Positions 1-8,429 of a stretch of 64,000 nucleotides of DNA are shown in pieces. Under the pieces are notes generated by a model that worked only from the letters and a program-made list of their open reading frames with translations, searched no databases and was not told the origin of the DNA. A program made the position numbers and the translations under genes. The stretch is from an uncultured Acetatifactor sp. Lineage in GTDB: Bacteria; Bacillota; Clostridia; Lachnospirales; Lachnospiraceae. Location: NCBI RefSeq assembly GCF_910585425.1, contig NZ_CAJUCP010000003.1, positions 98,682 through 162,681 on the forward strand, in the 5' to 3' direction. Within the stretch, counting starts at the first letter, position 1. Each line of letters begins with the position of its first letter.

Positions 1-1317
1 TTCACCAATGTGCTGGGCGCGGATCTGGAGGAGAAGCGGAATCTGGTGCTCAATAGCGGCGAGTATCCGGACATTTTTATCAAATCCTATATAGATGCAG
101 ATAAATACGGCATGCAGGGCGTGATAATTCCGCTAGAGGATTTGATGAGACAGTATGCCCCCAACCTGACGGCGCTGCTGGACGAAAGGGATGGATGGCA
201 GTATATCACGGCTTCTGACGGCCATGTATATTCCTTCCCCCATGTGGGAAACCAGGGTGCTTCCAATCCGTATTTTTGGATTAACCAAAAGTGGATGAAC
301 AACCTGAACCTGAAGGAGCCTACAAGCTATGAGGAGCTCTACGATGTACTGAAGGCCTTCAAAGAGCAGGATGCCAACGGGAACGGCGACCCCAATGATG
401 AGATTCCCCTGTTCTGCAATACTTTCTGCAATCCGCTTATGCTGATGCAGTACCAGAGCTTCCCCTATTCCGCATGGGAGAAGCTGGGAATCATCGACGG
501 GAAACTGGCTTATGTACCTGCTACGGAAGAATACAAAGAATTCCTGGCCTTCGTCACCAGACTTTACCAGGACGGGCTGATGGATCCCAATTCCTTCACC
601 CAGCCCCATGAGCAGCAGGCTCCCACAGGACAGTCCGGGGATGTGCTGGGCTCCTTCTTTGACGCAGGCGCCTTCCTCACTGTGGGCCGGGACCGTGACG
701 AGGATTACATCGCGCTGACACCCTGGGATGACTGCCTACAGCTAAGCCCTGGCATCAGCAAAGGCGGTGCGGCCATCACGGATGCTTGCGAACATCCCGA
801 GGTAGTGGTTGCCTGGCTCGACACATTCTATACGGAAGAGGGTGGCAGACTGGCTTGGATGGGCGTGGAAGGAGAGACCTATCAGTACAACAGCGATGGG
901 GAATGGGAATGGATTTTGGGCAATGGCCACGGCGATGATATCAGCACAGTGCGCGCAAGCTCTACAATCCAGGGAGCCCAGACCCATCCCTCTGTAGAGC
1001 CTGAGGCATGGTCGACGCAGATGTCGCCCAGCATCGACCCGGATGAAGCGTATCTGGGGCAGCAGGCGAGGAAGGTATGGGCTCACGGCGTAGTACCTCT
1101 GCCCAACCTGGTCTTCACGGAGGAGCAGAATGCGGAGCTTTCCGTGATTAAGACCGACATCGACAGCTACATCACGGAATACATGGCGAAGGTGGCTACC
1201 GGGGAGACCACGCTGGAGGACAGCTGGGACGAGTATATCGAGACCCTGAAGGCCATGGGGATGGACCGCATGTTTGAAATCTATCAGGAAGTATATGATG
1301 CAGCTATAGCGAAGTAG
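1..1317 (+). CDS. Extracellular solute-binding protein of a carbohydrate ABC transporter (5' end missing)
   Basis: The reading frame is open from the first base, so the start, signal peptide and lipobox lie upstream of the window; about 438 residues remain. The protein should be the lipid-anchored receptor that hands an oligosaccharide to the two permeases that follow. The visible part has the family-1 (LipO/YtcQ-like) pattern: a calcium-loop-like stretch of Asn/Asp/Gly near residues 120-135 (DANGNGDPNDE) and a C-terminal helix ending in YDAAIAK. A strong hairpin and 126 bases separate it from the first permease, the usual arrangement for making more receptor than permease. No ATPase gene is present, as is normal for these systems, which share a housekeeping MsmX-type ATPase. 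Substrate is not determined; the GH43 enzyme downstream points to a plant-type oligosaccharide. Confidence 0.85.
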   Translation, partial: FTNVLGADLEEKRNLVLNSGEYPDIFIKSYIDADKYGMQGVIIPLEDLMRQYAPNLTALLDERDGWQYITASDGHVYSFPHVGNQGASNPYFWINQKWMNNLNLKEPTSYEELYDVLKAFKEQDANGNGDPNDEIPLFCNTFCNPLMLMQYQSFPYSAWEKLGIIDGKLAYVPATEEYKEFLAFVTRLYQDGLMDPNSFTQPHEQQAPTGQSGDVLGSFFDAGAFLTVGRDRDEDYIALTPWDDCLQLSPGISKGGAAITDACEHPEVVVAWLDTFYTEEGGRLAWMGVEGETYQYNSDGEWEWILGNGHGDDISTVRASSTIQGAQTHPSVEPEAWSTQMSPSIDPDEAYLGQQARKVWAHGVVPLPNLVFTEEQNAELSVIKTDIDSYITEYMAKVATGETTLEDSWDEYIETLKAMGMDRMFEIYQEVYDAAIAK

Positions 1318-1335
1318 GATGTTTCGATGACCCTG

Positions 1336-1373
1336 ACGGCGGAGAACTGGTAGCGATATCACTTCTCCGCCGT
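1336..1373 (+). terminator. Hairpin between binding protein and permease genes
   Basis: Perfect 11-base inverted repeat (acggcggagaa at 1336-1346, ttctccgccgt at 1363-1373) just after the stop codon. It has only a weak T run (ttcgg), so it looks like a partial terminator or 3' mRNA-stabilising hairpin rather than a full stop for the operon. Confidence 0.6.
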
Positions 1374-1443
1374 TTCGGATTAGCGCCGGGAGGCGTTTTA
1401 CAGTGAAAATCTGCTTTCCGGAGAAAAGGAGCGATAAGAATTC

Positions 1444-2379
1444 ATGGAAATACAGAAAAAGAAGGAATCCCTTGGAATCCGGCTGCTGAAGAACATGAAG
1501 AAGAACTGGATTCTGTACGTCATGATCGCGCCGGTGGTGGTCTATTACATCGTCTTCGCCTATACGCCCATGTACGGCATCCTGCTGGCTTTCAAGAACT
1601 ATAAGGTCAAGCAGGGAATCATGGGCAGCCCCTGGGTGGGACTGGATCATTTCAGACGGTTCTTCAGTGCCTACAACTTCAAGCAGCTCATCGGCAATAC
1701 CGTGGGAATCAGCGTATACAGCCTGATCATCGGCTTTCCCATTCCCATCGTCTTTGCCCTGATGCTCAATTACCTCACCCACAACAGGCTGAAAAAGGTG
1801 GTGCAGATGGTGTCCTACGCGCCCTACTTCATCTCCACCGTGGTCATCTGCGGCATGATCACCATCTTCATGGCCCCGGACACCGGCATCCTGAACGTGA
1901 TCAGGGGGTTCTTCGGCCTGGAATCGGTGAATTTCCTGGCGAAGCCGGAGTGGTTCAAGTCCATCTACGTGTGGACAGGGGTCTGGCAGGGCATGGGCTG
2001 GAGCTCCATCATCTATATCTCCGCCCTGGCCGGGGTGGACTATGAGATGCACGAGGCGGCCATCGTGGACGGCGCCACCAAGATCCAGAGGATGATCCAT
2101 GTGGATCTGCCCTCCATCAAGCCCACCATACTGATGCTGTTGATCCTGCAGATGGGCTCCATCATGAACGTGGGATTCGAAAAAGTCTACCTGCTCCAGA
2201 ATACCCTGAACAAGAGCGCGGCTTCTGTCATCTCCACCTATGTCTACGAGGTGGGCCTGATCAACAGCGACTACGGCTATTCCACGGCGGTAGGCCTGTT
2301 CAACTCGCTGATCAACCTTGGGCTGGTGGTGGCTGCCAACCAGCTGAGCAAGAGGTTCGCAGGCGAGAGCCTGTTCTAG
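1444..2379 (+). CDS. Carbohydrate ABC transporter permease (LplB/UgpA type)
   Basis: Integral membrane permease of 311 residues, one half of the translocation channel of the sugar importer. The N-terminal cytoplasmic tail (KKKESLGIRLLKNMKKN) is followed by six predicted membrane segments. The EAA loop that docks the ATPase is at residues 204-222 (EAAIVDGATKIQRMIHVDL). Length and the conserved start of the first membrane segment (LYVMIAPVVVYYIVFAYTPM) fit the LplB group that pairs with YtcP-type partners. An AAAGGAG site precedes the ATG. The second permease starts 13 bases after its stop, so the two are co-translated. Confidence 0.92.
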   Translation: MEIQKKKESLGIRLLKNMKKNWILYVMIAPVVVYYIVFAYTPMYGILLAFKNYKVKQGIMGSPWVGLDHFRRFFSAYNFKQLIGNTVGISVYSLIIGFPIPIVFALMLNYLTHNRLKKVVQMVSYAPYFISTVVICGMITIFMAPDTGILNVIRGFFGLESVNFLAKPEWFKSIYVWTGVWQGMGWSSIIYISALAGVDYEMHEAAIVDGATKIQRMIHVDLPSIKPTILMLLILQMGSIMNVGFEKVYLLQNTLNKSAASVISTYVYEVGLINSDYGYSTAVGLFNSLINLGLVVAANQLSKRFAGESLF

Positions 2380-2392
2380 GAGGGAGGTACAT

Positions 2393-3310
2393 ATGAAACG
2401 GAAAAATTCAGAAAACAGGCAGATCAAACGCTCTTATTCGGACAAGATATTCGACATTGTGAACCTCCTGGTCATGGTAATTCTGCTGGTGATCTTCGTA
2501 TGGCCGCTGTGGTTCGTGGTAATCGCCTCTTTCAGCAATCCGAACCAGGTGTGGATGGGGGAGGTGGTCCTATGGCCCAAAGGGTTTACTCTGATCTCCT
2601 ATGAGACGCTGCTGGAATATGAGCGGATCTGGGTCGGTTACAGGAATACCCTTTTCTATACGGTGGTGGGCACTCTGGTGAACCTGGTGATGACGGTGTG
2701 CGGCGCCTATCCGCTGTCCCGGAAGGACTTCATGCCCAGGCATTTCTTCATGTTCCTGTTCATGCTGACCATGTACTTCGGCGGCGGGCTGATCCCCACC
2801 TACCTGGTGGTGAGCGGCCTGGGGCTGGTGGACACCCGCTGGGCCATGATCATACCGGGGGCAGTGTCCATCTACAATATCATCATCACCCGGACCTATT
2901 TCATGAACAGCATCCCGCCCTCCCTGCAGGAAGCGGCCACCCTGGACGGAGCCAATTCCTTCCAGTATCTGATGCGGGTGGTGCTGCCCCTGTCCAAGCC
3001 CATCATAGCGGTGGTGGGGCTGTACTACGCGGTGGGGCACTGGAATGATTTCTACACAGCCCTGATCTATCTGTACAAGGAGGATCTGATGCCGCTGCAG
3101 TCCTTCCTGAGGGACATGCTGATGTCCACCAAGCTGACGCTGAACAACCTGTCGGGGATGGACACCGCTACCGTGGAGCTGAAGACCCACCTGGCCCAGA
3201 CATTGAAATATAGCGTGATCATCGTGTCCACCGTACCGGTGCTCTGCATCTATCCCTTCATCCAGAAATACTTCGTCAAGGGCGTCATGGTGGGGTCTGT
3301 CAAGGGATGA
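2393..3310 (+). CDS. Carbohydrate ABC transporter permease (LplC/YtcP type)
   Basis: Second permease of the importer, 305 residues with six membrane segments. The EAA loop is at about residues 180-203 (EAATLDGANSFQYLMRVVLP). The short extra cytoplasmic start and the C-terminal motif FVKGVMVGSVKG are characteristic of the YtcP group. The ribosome binding site GGAGG lies 5-6 bases before the ATG, inside the 13-base gap after the first permease. It should form a heterodimer with the upstream permease. Confidence 0.92.
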   Translation: MKRKNSENRQIKRSYSDKIFDIVNLLVMVILLVIFVWPLWFVVIASFSNPNQVWMGEVVLWPKGFTLISYETLLEYERIWVGYRNTLFYTVVGTLVNLVMTVCGAYPLSRKDFMPRHFFMFLFMLTMYFGGGLIPTYLVVSGLGLVDTRWAMIIPGAVSIYNIIITRTYFMNSIPPSLQEAATLDGANSFQYLMRVVLPLSKPIIAVVGLYYAVGHWNDFYTALIYLYKEDLMPLQSFLRDMLMSTKLTLNNLSGMDTATVELKTHLAQTLKYSVIIVSTVPVLCIYPFIQKYFVKGVMVGSVKG

Positions 3311-3396
3311 GCTTTTTAGAGGGATGAAATGTGTCAGCGCCGCTGAGGCGGCATGACGAAAGGGAAGAAGAGCGTCTGCGCCGTCCAGTACCAGCC

Positions 3397-3450
3397 GATA
3401 CCTGGGCACTGGAGGGGGAAGATGAGGAACTACATACGAGGAGGAAGACA
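3397..3450 (+). repeat. Leader sequence copy 1, before the GH43 gene
   Basis: The stretch from about 3397 to the GH43 start resembles that at about 4859-4915 before the next gene: both run cctggg(c/t)actgg, then a G-rich part, then ggaact and an ata-rich part, then the GGAGG-like site. The pairing was found by eye. It suggests a duplicated leader. Confidence 0.5.
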
Positions 3451-4854
3451 ATGAACCCAATATTACCGCTGCACTATGCGGCGCCGGACGGAGAGCCCCA
3501 TGTGTGGAAGAACGATCCGGATACCCTGTATCTGTACGCCACCAACGAGCTGGTGGGCTGCCCCGGGGACAGGCCGGTGCAGCATGTCTGGTCCACGAAG
3601 AATCTGACGGACTGGGAGGAGCACGTCCCGGGCTTTGATGCCGGGCAGACCGTGGATTTCGAGGATGTGGCGGCGCTGCCTGCCAGCGACTGCATCGAGA
3701 AGGACGGCAGATATTATTATTATTTCACGGCGGCGGGAAAGCAGTGCGTGGCTTTCTCCGACAGGCCGGAAGGGCCTTTTTTGGACGCGGTGCCCATTGA
3801 GGGGACGGAATTCCCCTCCTGCGGGGATCCTGCCGTCTTCGTGGACGATGACGGCAGCGCTTATCTGTACTGGGGCCAGTTCTATCTCAAGGGCTGTAAG
3901 CTGAAAGACAATATGCGGGAGCTGGAGCCGGACACCATCCGCACCATGCTGCTGACAGAGGAGGAGCACGGTTTCCATGAGGGCAGCTCCCTGCGCAAAA
4001 GAGGGGATCTCTATTATCTGATTTACTGTGACACGGACAGAGGAGCCGCCACCTGCCTGAGCTATGCGGTGAGCAGGTCTCCTCTCGGCCCTTTCGAGAA
4101 AAGGGGGGTAATCATCGACAATGCGGGCTGCGACCTGGCCAACTGGAACAATCACGGTTCTTTGGTCTGCTTTCACGGGCAGTGGTACATTTTGTACCAC
4201 AAGGCCTGCTTCGCCCTGGAGATGGGAGGCAGGAAAGCATGCATGGAGCCTATATATTTCGATGAAAATGGGGACATCGCGGAGGTGGAGATGACCACCC
4301 AGGGAGTGGAAGGGCCAATCGACGCCTCCCGCAGGCTGGAGGCCTACCGGGCCTGCCATTTTAAGTGGGCAGCCTGGCACGGAGGAGGAGACCGGCTGGA
4401 GCGGGAGGTGGCCTGCTTCTACTGGAAGGAGCCCGTGACCGGATGGCGCAGGACGGCCAGGGACGCGGCCCTGCGCAACAGCAAGGACACAGGGGTGCGC
4501 GCCGCCCATTATGTGGAGCGCGGCGTCCACAGGGAATACCTGACCCGTCTGACCCATGGGGACTGTATCTATTTCAGATACCTGGACTTTGGGAAAGGGA
4601 AGAACAGGTTCACATGCAGTGCGGCCAGCCACAGGACAGGCTGCATTCTGGAACTCCACATCGACGGCGAGGACGGCCCCTGCATCGGCAGATGCCGGAT
4701 TGGCGACACGGCAGGCTTCGGACCCTGGAACTGGAAGACATTCTCCTGCGCGGTGGAAAATGCGGCAGGGGTGCATGAACTGTGCCTGAAGGTCTGCTCG
4801 GAACGCTTCGACAGGGAGTGGCTCTGCGACCTGGACTGGCTGGAGTTTTCATAA
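3451..4854 (+). CDS. Glycoside hydrolase family 43 enzyme with C-terminal CBM6-like domain
   Basis: Probable alpha-L-arabinofuranosidase or beta-xylosidase, 467 residues, no signal peptide, so cytoplasmic and acting on imported oligosaccharides. The N-terminal five-bladed propeller (about 1-290) opens with PLHYAAPDGEPHVWKNDPDTLYLYATNE, shortened here as HVW(K)NDPDTLYLYATNE, which carries the catalytic-base Asp region. PSCGDPAVFVDDDGSAYLYWG and NWNNHGSLVCFHGQWYILYH are further family blocks. Residues about 370-467 (YFRYLDFGKGKNRF to DLDWLEFS) look like a CBM6 beta-sandwich. An upstream in-frame extension to 3331 exists, but GAGGAGG sits right before the ATG at 3451 and the homology begins there. 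It follows the permeases in the same direction and is probably in the same operon. Confidence 0.85.
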   Translation: MNPILPLHYAAPDGEPHVWKNDPDTLYLYATNELVGCPGDRPVQHVWSTKNLTDWEEHVPGFDAGQTVDFEDVAALPASDCIEKDGRYYYYFTAAGKQCVAFSDRPEGPFLDAVPIEGTEFPSCGDPAVFVDDDGSAYLYWGQFYLKGCKLKDNMRELEPDTIRTMLLTEEEHGFHEGSSLRKRGDLYYLIYCDTDRGAATCLSYAVSRSPLGPFEKRGVIIDNAGCDLANWNNHGSLVCFHGQWYILYHKACFALEMGGRKACMEPIYFDENGDIAEVEMTTQGVEGPIDASRRLEAYRACHFKWAAWHGGGDRLEREVACFYWKEPVTGWRRTARDAALRNSKDTGVRAAHYVERGVHREYLTRLTHGDCIYFRYLDFGKGKNRFTCSAASHRTGCILELHIDGEDGPCIGRCRIGDTAGFGPWNWKTFSCAVENAAGVHELCLKVCSERFDREWLCDLDWLEFS

Positions 4855-4858
4855 TGCT

Positions 4859-4915
4859 GATGCCTGGGTACTGGGCGGAGCGGATGCGGAACTTATAATA
4901 TGAGGAGAGAGTAAG
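4859..4915 (+). repeat. Leader sequence copy 2, before the small protein gene
   Basis: Imperfect copy of the leader at 3397-3450. It ends in a GGAGAG ribosome binding site for the gene at 4916. It also contains tataat, which could be a -10 box, but no matching -35 is obvious. Confidence 0.5.
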
Positions 4916-5194
4916 ATGAATGGATTTGAGTTAAGGATAAAGAACGCGGCCCCGGACGGAAGGGCACCTTGCTTGCGGCCTGTCTTTGCCTGGCGGGCCC
5001 CGGCGGAATATGACCAGTTCACCGTACAGGTGGCGTCGGATGAGGAGTTCCAGAGGCTCCTGTTCCTCCGGGACACCAGGGAGCGGTACATAGAATTTGA
5101 CAGTGCGCCCTTAAACAGGGACAGAACCTATTATGTCCGTGTCCGCAGCGGACTGGGAAAATGGAGCACCGCAAACTTTATGACGGAAAAATGA
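4916..5194 (+). CDS. Small stand-alone Ig/fibronectin-like beta-domain protein, similar to the N-terminus of GH78 rhamnosidases
   Basis: A 92-residue protein with no signal peptide. The pattern of a Pro/Phe-Trp strand (RPVFAWRAPAEYDQF), then VQVASDEEFQRLLFLRD and YYVRVRSGLGKWS, resembles the first beta-sandwich domain of Bac_rhamnosid (GH78) enzymes, which normally precedes several hundred more residues. Here it stops cleanly at TGA, and the next 60 bases hold a terminator hairpin, so no enzyme follows. It may be a decayed remnant or a genuine single-domain accessory protein. It has its own GGAGAG site and lies downstream of the GH43 gene. The function is not known. Confidence 0.6.
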   Translation: MNGFELRIKNAAPDGRAPCLRPVFAWRAPAEYDQFTVQVASDEEFQRLLFLRDTRERYIEFDSAPLNRDRTYYVRVRSGLGKWSTANFMTEK

Positions 5195-5219
5195 TATATC
5201 GGCTTTTTGAACATGCAGC

Positions 5220-5257
5220 TGCCCCGAAACGGCGTTATGGCGGCGCTTATCGGGGCA
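5220..5257. terminator. Bidirectional hairpin between convergent genes
   Basis: Inverted repeat tgccccga (5220-5227) and tcggggca (5250-5257) between the plus-strand sugar operon and the minus-strand regulator. It abuts the regulator's stop codon. A plus-strand ttttt lies just upstream, and no long T run follows it on either side. Confidence 0.5.
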
Positions 5258-7471
5258 TCACTTCCGGGCCGGGGACTCCTGCTCACGATACTGGGAAGGG
5301 GTCATGCCCATATCCTGCTTGAACTTCCGGCGGAAACTGGAGGTGTTGAGATAGCCCACCGCCACACTGATTTCATCGATGGACTGATTTGTGTCCTGCA
5401 GCAGTTCTTTTGCCCTGTCCAGGCGAAGCTTCCACAGATAATCCGTGAAATTCTGATTCACCTCTTTCTTCACCAGATAACTGATATAGGCGATGCTGAA
5501 ATGGAACTTGTCCGCCAGCTGGGCGATGGAGAAGTCCGGATCGGTGAAGCTGGCTTCGATCAGGGCCTTCAACTGATAGGTGTCGGCAGATTTGGAGGTC
5601 TGCTGTTCCCGGAAGAAATCCAGCAGATTTCCGATGTCCTCCCTGATCAGGGCGGCGCTCTCCCGGTAGGGGCAGCTGCGGCAATGGTAGAGGGCCTGGA
5701 AATACAGGTCGCTGTAGGACTTGAACCGGATGGCGGAGTGCTCCATGGCATTGGCGATGGAGGCCAGCAGGTCCATCAGGATGCAGTGGGCGAAAAAGTC
5801 GGGAATCTGCCGGACAGTGGACTCGGAGCGGTCTATGATGAGGAAGAGTTCCTCTATCACCGCCTCCGCCTCCCGGAACTGGCCGTTCTGGAGGAAGGCG
5901 GAGAGCCTGCCCATGGAATCGTAGGGGTAGGCCAGGGCATGGTCCGCTTCCAGCAGGGAGCCGGATTCCGTGAAGGACACCACAGGCATGCGGTCCCAGA
6001 GCCCGGCGGCCTGGACGGCCTGCTCGTAGAGGGAGGGGATGTCCAGGGGGGAGGAGGAGCTGGCGCTGATGGAGGAAAGACAGCCTTCCTCTGTGTGCAG
6101 ATCGGCCAGGAGCTCTTGCAGGATCTCCTCCTTGTGGGGCTCCGGGCCTGTGTAGTTCAGCAGCAGCACCGCAGTGTCCCTGGAGGATTCCAGGATGACG
6201 CAGGCATCCTCGGAGGTCAGGGAATGCCGGAAGAAATCCAGGATCTTCGACCAGGGGAAGGGCATTTTGGGGGACTTCATTTTTATGGAGAAGATATTGT
6301 TGTCTTCATCCATGGTGAAGAACCCGTCTATGTCCGGCAGCCCCTGGGAGTCGCCCGGCTGGTTGGAGGAGACGATGGTGTCCAGGAGGGACTTCTGGAC
6401 GGAAAGCTTGTACTTGTCCAGCTTCTCCTGGAGCCTGCGGTTCTTCAGGGTGGACTCCGCGAAGCTCTTGTCCAGCTGCTCGAAATAGCTCCGGCGGCTG
6501 TCCAGGGAGGGGACGATTTTGCGGGTGAGCTTGTACAGGGGCAGGTAGGTGCTGCGCATGGACAGCCAGATTAGGAGCAGCCCGGCGATGCCCAGCCCAA
6601 ACAGCACCAGGTAGGCAGTCCGGAATGCCGTGTTGGCCCGGTCCAAGAGCTCCTGGTTGGAAATCAGGGAGACCATGGCATATCCCTGCCCGAAGTCCCT
6701 GTTGACGCACAGGGAGGTCTGGCTGTCCACGGGGCAGATGCCGTCCGTGTGGGAGAGGATATCCAGGTAGGGCAGCAGCATGTCCGTGCCTGTTCCGGCG
6801 ATGATGTTCCCGTCAGGATCCGTCAGGGCGATGGCGGGCATCTCGGAGGAGGCCGTATTCCTGCACAGTTGGGAGATTTCCGTGGTATTGATCACGAAAA
6901 AGGTGATATGGTTGGCGTATGTGGTGCTCACGGGGAAATAGATCAGGTATTTCGCGTCCCCATCCCTAAAATACAGGAGCTGGTTCCGGTAGCCGTCCTG
7001 ATAGGGGGCCGGGTCGAAGGTAAAGATGCTGCCGGAGGGGGAGTACATGCGAAAGACACCGTCCACGTATTCCGTGCGGATATAGGTGGAGGTCACCAGG
7101 TTCCGGTTCTTGTTCAGGTAGACGATGGAATTGATATAGGGCTGCCCGGTGGTGTAACCAATGAGCCCGTGGTAGGCCTGGTACTGATGCCATTCGTCGG
7201 TGGTGTAGCGGGCGGTGATGATGTTCATGTTCCCGCGCATGGAGTTGTTGATGGCGTCCAGGGAGATGATCTCATCCAGCAGGGTCTCCGTGAGGCTGCC
7301 CAGGCGCTCCATGGACTGGGCGGTGAGCTGGTCCAGGTACAGCCTGGAGAGCTGTGTGCGGATGATGTAGAAAAAGCCTGTGATCAGGACGCTGAATATG
7401 ATGAAATAGGACAGAAAATAGCGCAGTAATGTATTCCCGGCAGCTTTGCGGAGTGGCTGCTTCATTCTCAT
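5258..7471 (-). CDS. Membrane-anchored AraC-family regulator with extracellular sensor domain (YesS/YtdP type)
   Basis: Transcription regulator of 737 residues. It has one N-terminal membrane segment (residues about 15-40, YFLSYFIIFSVLITGFFYII), an extracytoplasmic Cache-like sensor, a second segment at about 280-300 (LVLFGLGIAGLLLIWL), a long linker and a C-terminal double helix-turn-helix AraC domain (last ~100 residues, FSIAQLADKFHFSIAYISYL and ISVAVGYLNTSSFRRKFKQ). The ATG at 7471 starts the hydrophobic segment; the upstream in-frame extension is low-complexity and crosses the promoter. Proteins of this type sense sugars outside the cell and switch on adjacent LplB/YtcP transporters, so the importer at 1-3310 is the likely target. 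Confidence 0.88.
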   Translation of the reverse strand: MRMKQPLRKAAGNTLLRYFLSYFIIFSVLITGFFYIIRTQLSRLYLDQLTAQSMERLGSLTETLLDEIISLDAINNSMRGNMNIITARYTTDEWHQYQAYHGLIGYTTGQPYINSIVYLNKNRNLVTSTYIRTEYVDGVFRMYSPSGSIFTFDPAPYQDGYRNQLLYFRDGDAKYLIYFPVSTTYANHITFFVINTTEISQLCRNTASSEMPAIALTDPDGNIIAGTGTDMLLPYLDILSHTDGICPVDSQTSLCVNRDFGQGYAMVSLISNQELLDRANTAFRTAYLVLFGLGIAGLLLIWLSMRSTYLPLYKLTRKIVPSLDSRRSYFEQLDKSFAESTLKNRRLQEKLDKYKLSVQKSLLDTIVSSNQPGDSQGLPDIDGFFTMDEDNNIFSIKMKSPKMPFPWSKILDFFRHSLTSEDACVILESSRDTAVLLLNYTGPEPHKEEILQELLADLHTEEGCLSSISASSSSPLDIPSLYEQAVQAAGLWDRMPVVSFTESGSLLEADHALAYPYDSMGRLSAFLQNGQFREAEAVIEELFLIIDRSESTVRQIPDFFAHCILMDLLASIANAMEHSAIRFKSYSDLYFQALYHCRSCPYRESAALIREDIGNLLDFFREQQTSKSADTYQLKALIEASFTDPDFSIAQLADKFHFSIAYISYLVKKEVNQNFTDYLWKLRLDRAKELLQDTNQSIDEISVAVGYLNTSSFRRKFKQDMGMTPSQYREQESPARK

Positions 7472-7546
7472 AGTAAGTTCCAAACCTTTCCGTGGCGATG
7501 AAATGACTCTGTCTGCAGCGATATGTATTGATACAATTATATTACT

Positions 7547-7575
7547 ATTATAAGGGAAGCGGATGCGCAATGCAA
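7547..7575 (-). promoter_or_regulatory. Sigma-A promoter for the AraC-family gene
   Basis: On the minus strand TTGCAT (7570-7575) and TATAAT (7547-7552) are separated by exactly 17 bases, about 75 bases before the ATG. Confidence 0.7.
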
Positions 7576-7661
7576 GAGGGGGATGCTTGAAGACTGATTT
7601 GTAGTCAAAAAGGGGCTGGAAAAAGAACAGGCAGACGGCCTCCGGACAGAGTGGGACGCCG

Positions 7662-8081
7662 TCACGGCTGCCCGGCCTCCGGGCGGAGCAGGTCTGCCAG
7701 GGTGATCCGGTCCAGATAGTCGCCAATCGCTTTGTCCAGCCCCTGCCACAGCGCCAGGGTGCGGCAGGCATCCCTGCGGGGACAGGAGGGGGCGTCCTCC
7801 TCCAGGCAGGATACCGGCGCCAGGGATTCCTCCGTCAGGCGCAGGATGTCGCCCACAGTGTACTGGTCAGGGGCCTTGGTGAGCTTATAGCCGCCGCCCT
7901 TTCCGCGCAGGCCTGTGAGGAGCTTCCCCTTCACCAGGAGCTTGATGATGCTCTCCAGGTATTTCTCGGAAATCCCCTGCCGTCCGGCAATCTCCTTCAG
8001 CGGGACATACTTGTCCGACTGCTGCTCGGCCAGGTCGATCATGACCCGGAGAGAATAGCGTCCTTTCGTAGAAACCAACAT
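7662..8081 (-). CDS. Rrf2-family transcription regulator (IscR/CymR-like)
   Basis: A 139-residue DNA-binding protein with the Rrf2 winged helix at residues 1-80 (STKGRYSLRVMIDLA, then VPLKEIAGRQGISEKYLESI and LRGKGGGYKL). It has three cysteines, C92, C100 and C106, in the position of the IscR [2Fe-2S] ligands (spacing 7 and 5 instead of 5 and 5). This suggests an Fe-S or redox-sensing regulator rather than the cysteine-free CymR type. It is divergent from cysK, so it probably controls cysteine synthesis and itself. Repeated motifs in the shared upstream region are candidate operators. Confidence 0.88.
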   Translation of the reverse strand: MLVSTKGRYSLRVMIDLAEQQSDKYVPLKEIAGRQGISEKYLESIIKLLVKGKLLTGLRGKGGGYKLTKAPDQYTVGDILRLTEESLAPVSCLEEDAPSCPRRDACRTLALWQGLDKAIGDYLDRITLADLLRPEAGQP

Positions 8082-8150
8082 AACAATCCCATGCCTTTCC
8101 GCAGTCCGTGGGCTTTTTTGTCTGAACCCTTCGCGACCCCTGTAATCAAT

Positions 8151-8242
8151 AAACCTACTATAGGAAGCAGGAGCAGCTTCCTATAGTCATAAACCTACTA
8201 TAGGAAGCAGGAGCGGCTTCCTATAGTCATAAACCTATTATA
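8151..8242. repeat. Two 40-bp tandem repeats, each a perfect hairpin, plus a third partial copy
   Basis: Units at 8151-8190 and 8191-8230 are identical except for one base in the loop; a truncated third copy runs 8231-8242. Each unit starts aaacctactatagg and contains a 12-base perfect inverted repeat (actataggaagc / gcttcctatagt) around a 7-base loop. The array lies in the 5' leader of the Rrf2 gene, downstream of its promoter, and is most simply read as multiple operators. Confidence 0.85.
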
Positions 8243-8266
8243 CAACATGGTTAGTGGGAAAATCAA
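8237..8266 (-). promoter_or_regulatory. Promoter of the Rrf2-family gene
   Basis: Minus strand TTGATT (8261-8266), 18 bases, TATAAT (8237-8242). The third copy of the aacctattata motif overlaps the -10 box, which would allow autorepression. Confidence 0.65.
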
Positions 8267-8297
8267 TGGGAATATGGCGAATATGGTCTGGGGCCGA

Positions 8298-8326
8298 TTG
8301 ACAAAATACGGATTCTGTTATATACT
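8298..8326 (+). promoter_or_regulatory. Promoter of cysK
   Basis: TTGACA (8298-8303), 17-base spacer, TATACT (8321-8326): a near-consensus sigma-A promoter ending about 100 bases before the cysK ATG. Confidence 0.8.
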
Positions 8327-8328
8327 TC

Positions 8329-8352
8329 CATTAACCTACTTAAAAGATAGGA
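8329..8352 (+). promoter_or_regulatory. Candidate Rrf2-family operator at the cysK start site
   Basis: cattaacctactta, a fourth copy of the aWaacctaYtata motif found three times in the Rrf2 leader, directly follows the cysK -10 box and so covers the likely transcription start. It ends in gatagg, giving a CCTA...TAGG dyad. Confidence 0.5.
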
Positions 8353-8429
8353 ATAAATAGGCATCAGGCGTATGCGTGGCGGGAAACGGCGCAGACGCGA
8401 ATGATGCCGCCGGAACAGGAGACAGGAAT

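Noticed and set aside
742..2427. 561-codon minus-strand frame opposite the binding protein and permease
   Set aside because: Composition (His/Gln/Gly/Asp rich) is that of antisense to membrane-protein codons; the plus-strand genes are certain.
7472..7771. 100-residue N-terminal extension of the AraC-type regulator
   Set aside because: It crosses a consensus promoter and part of the Rrf2 gene; the hydrophobic anchor starts right after the ATG at 7471.
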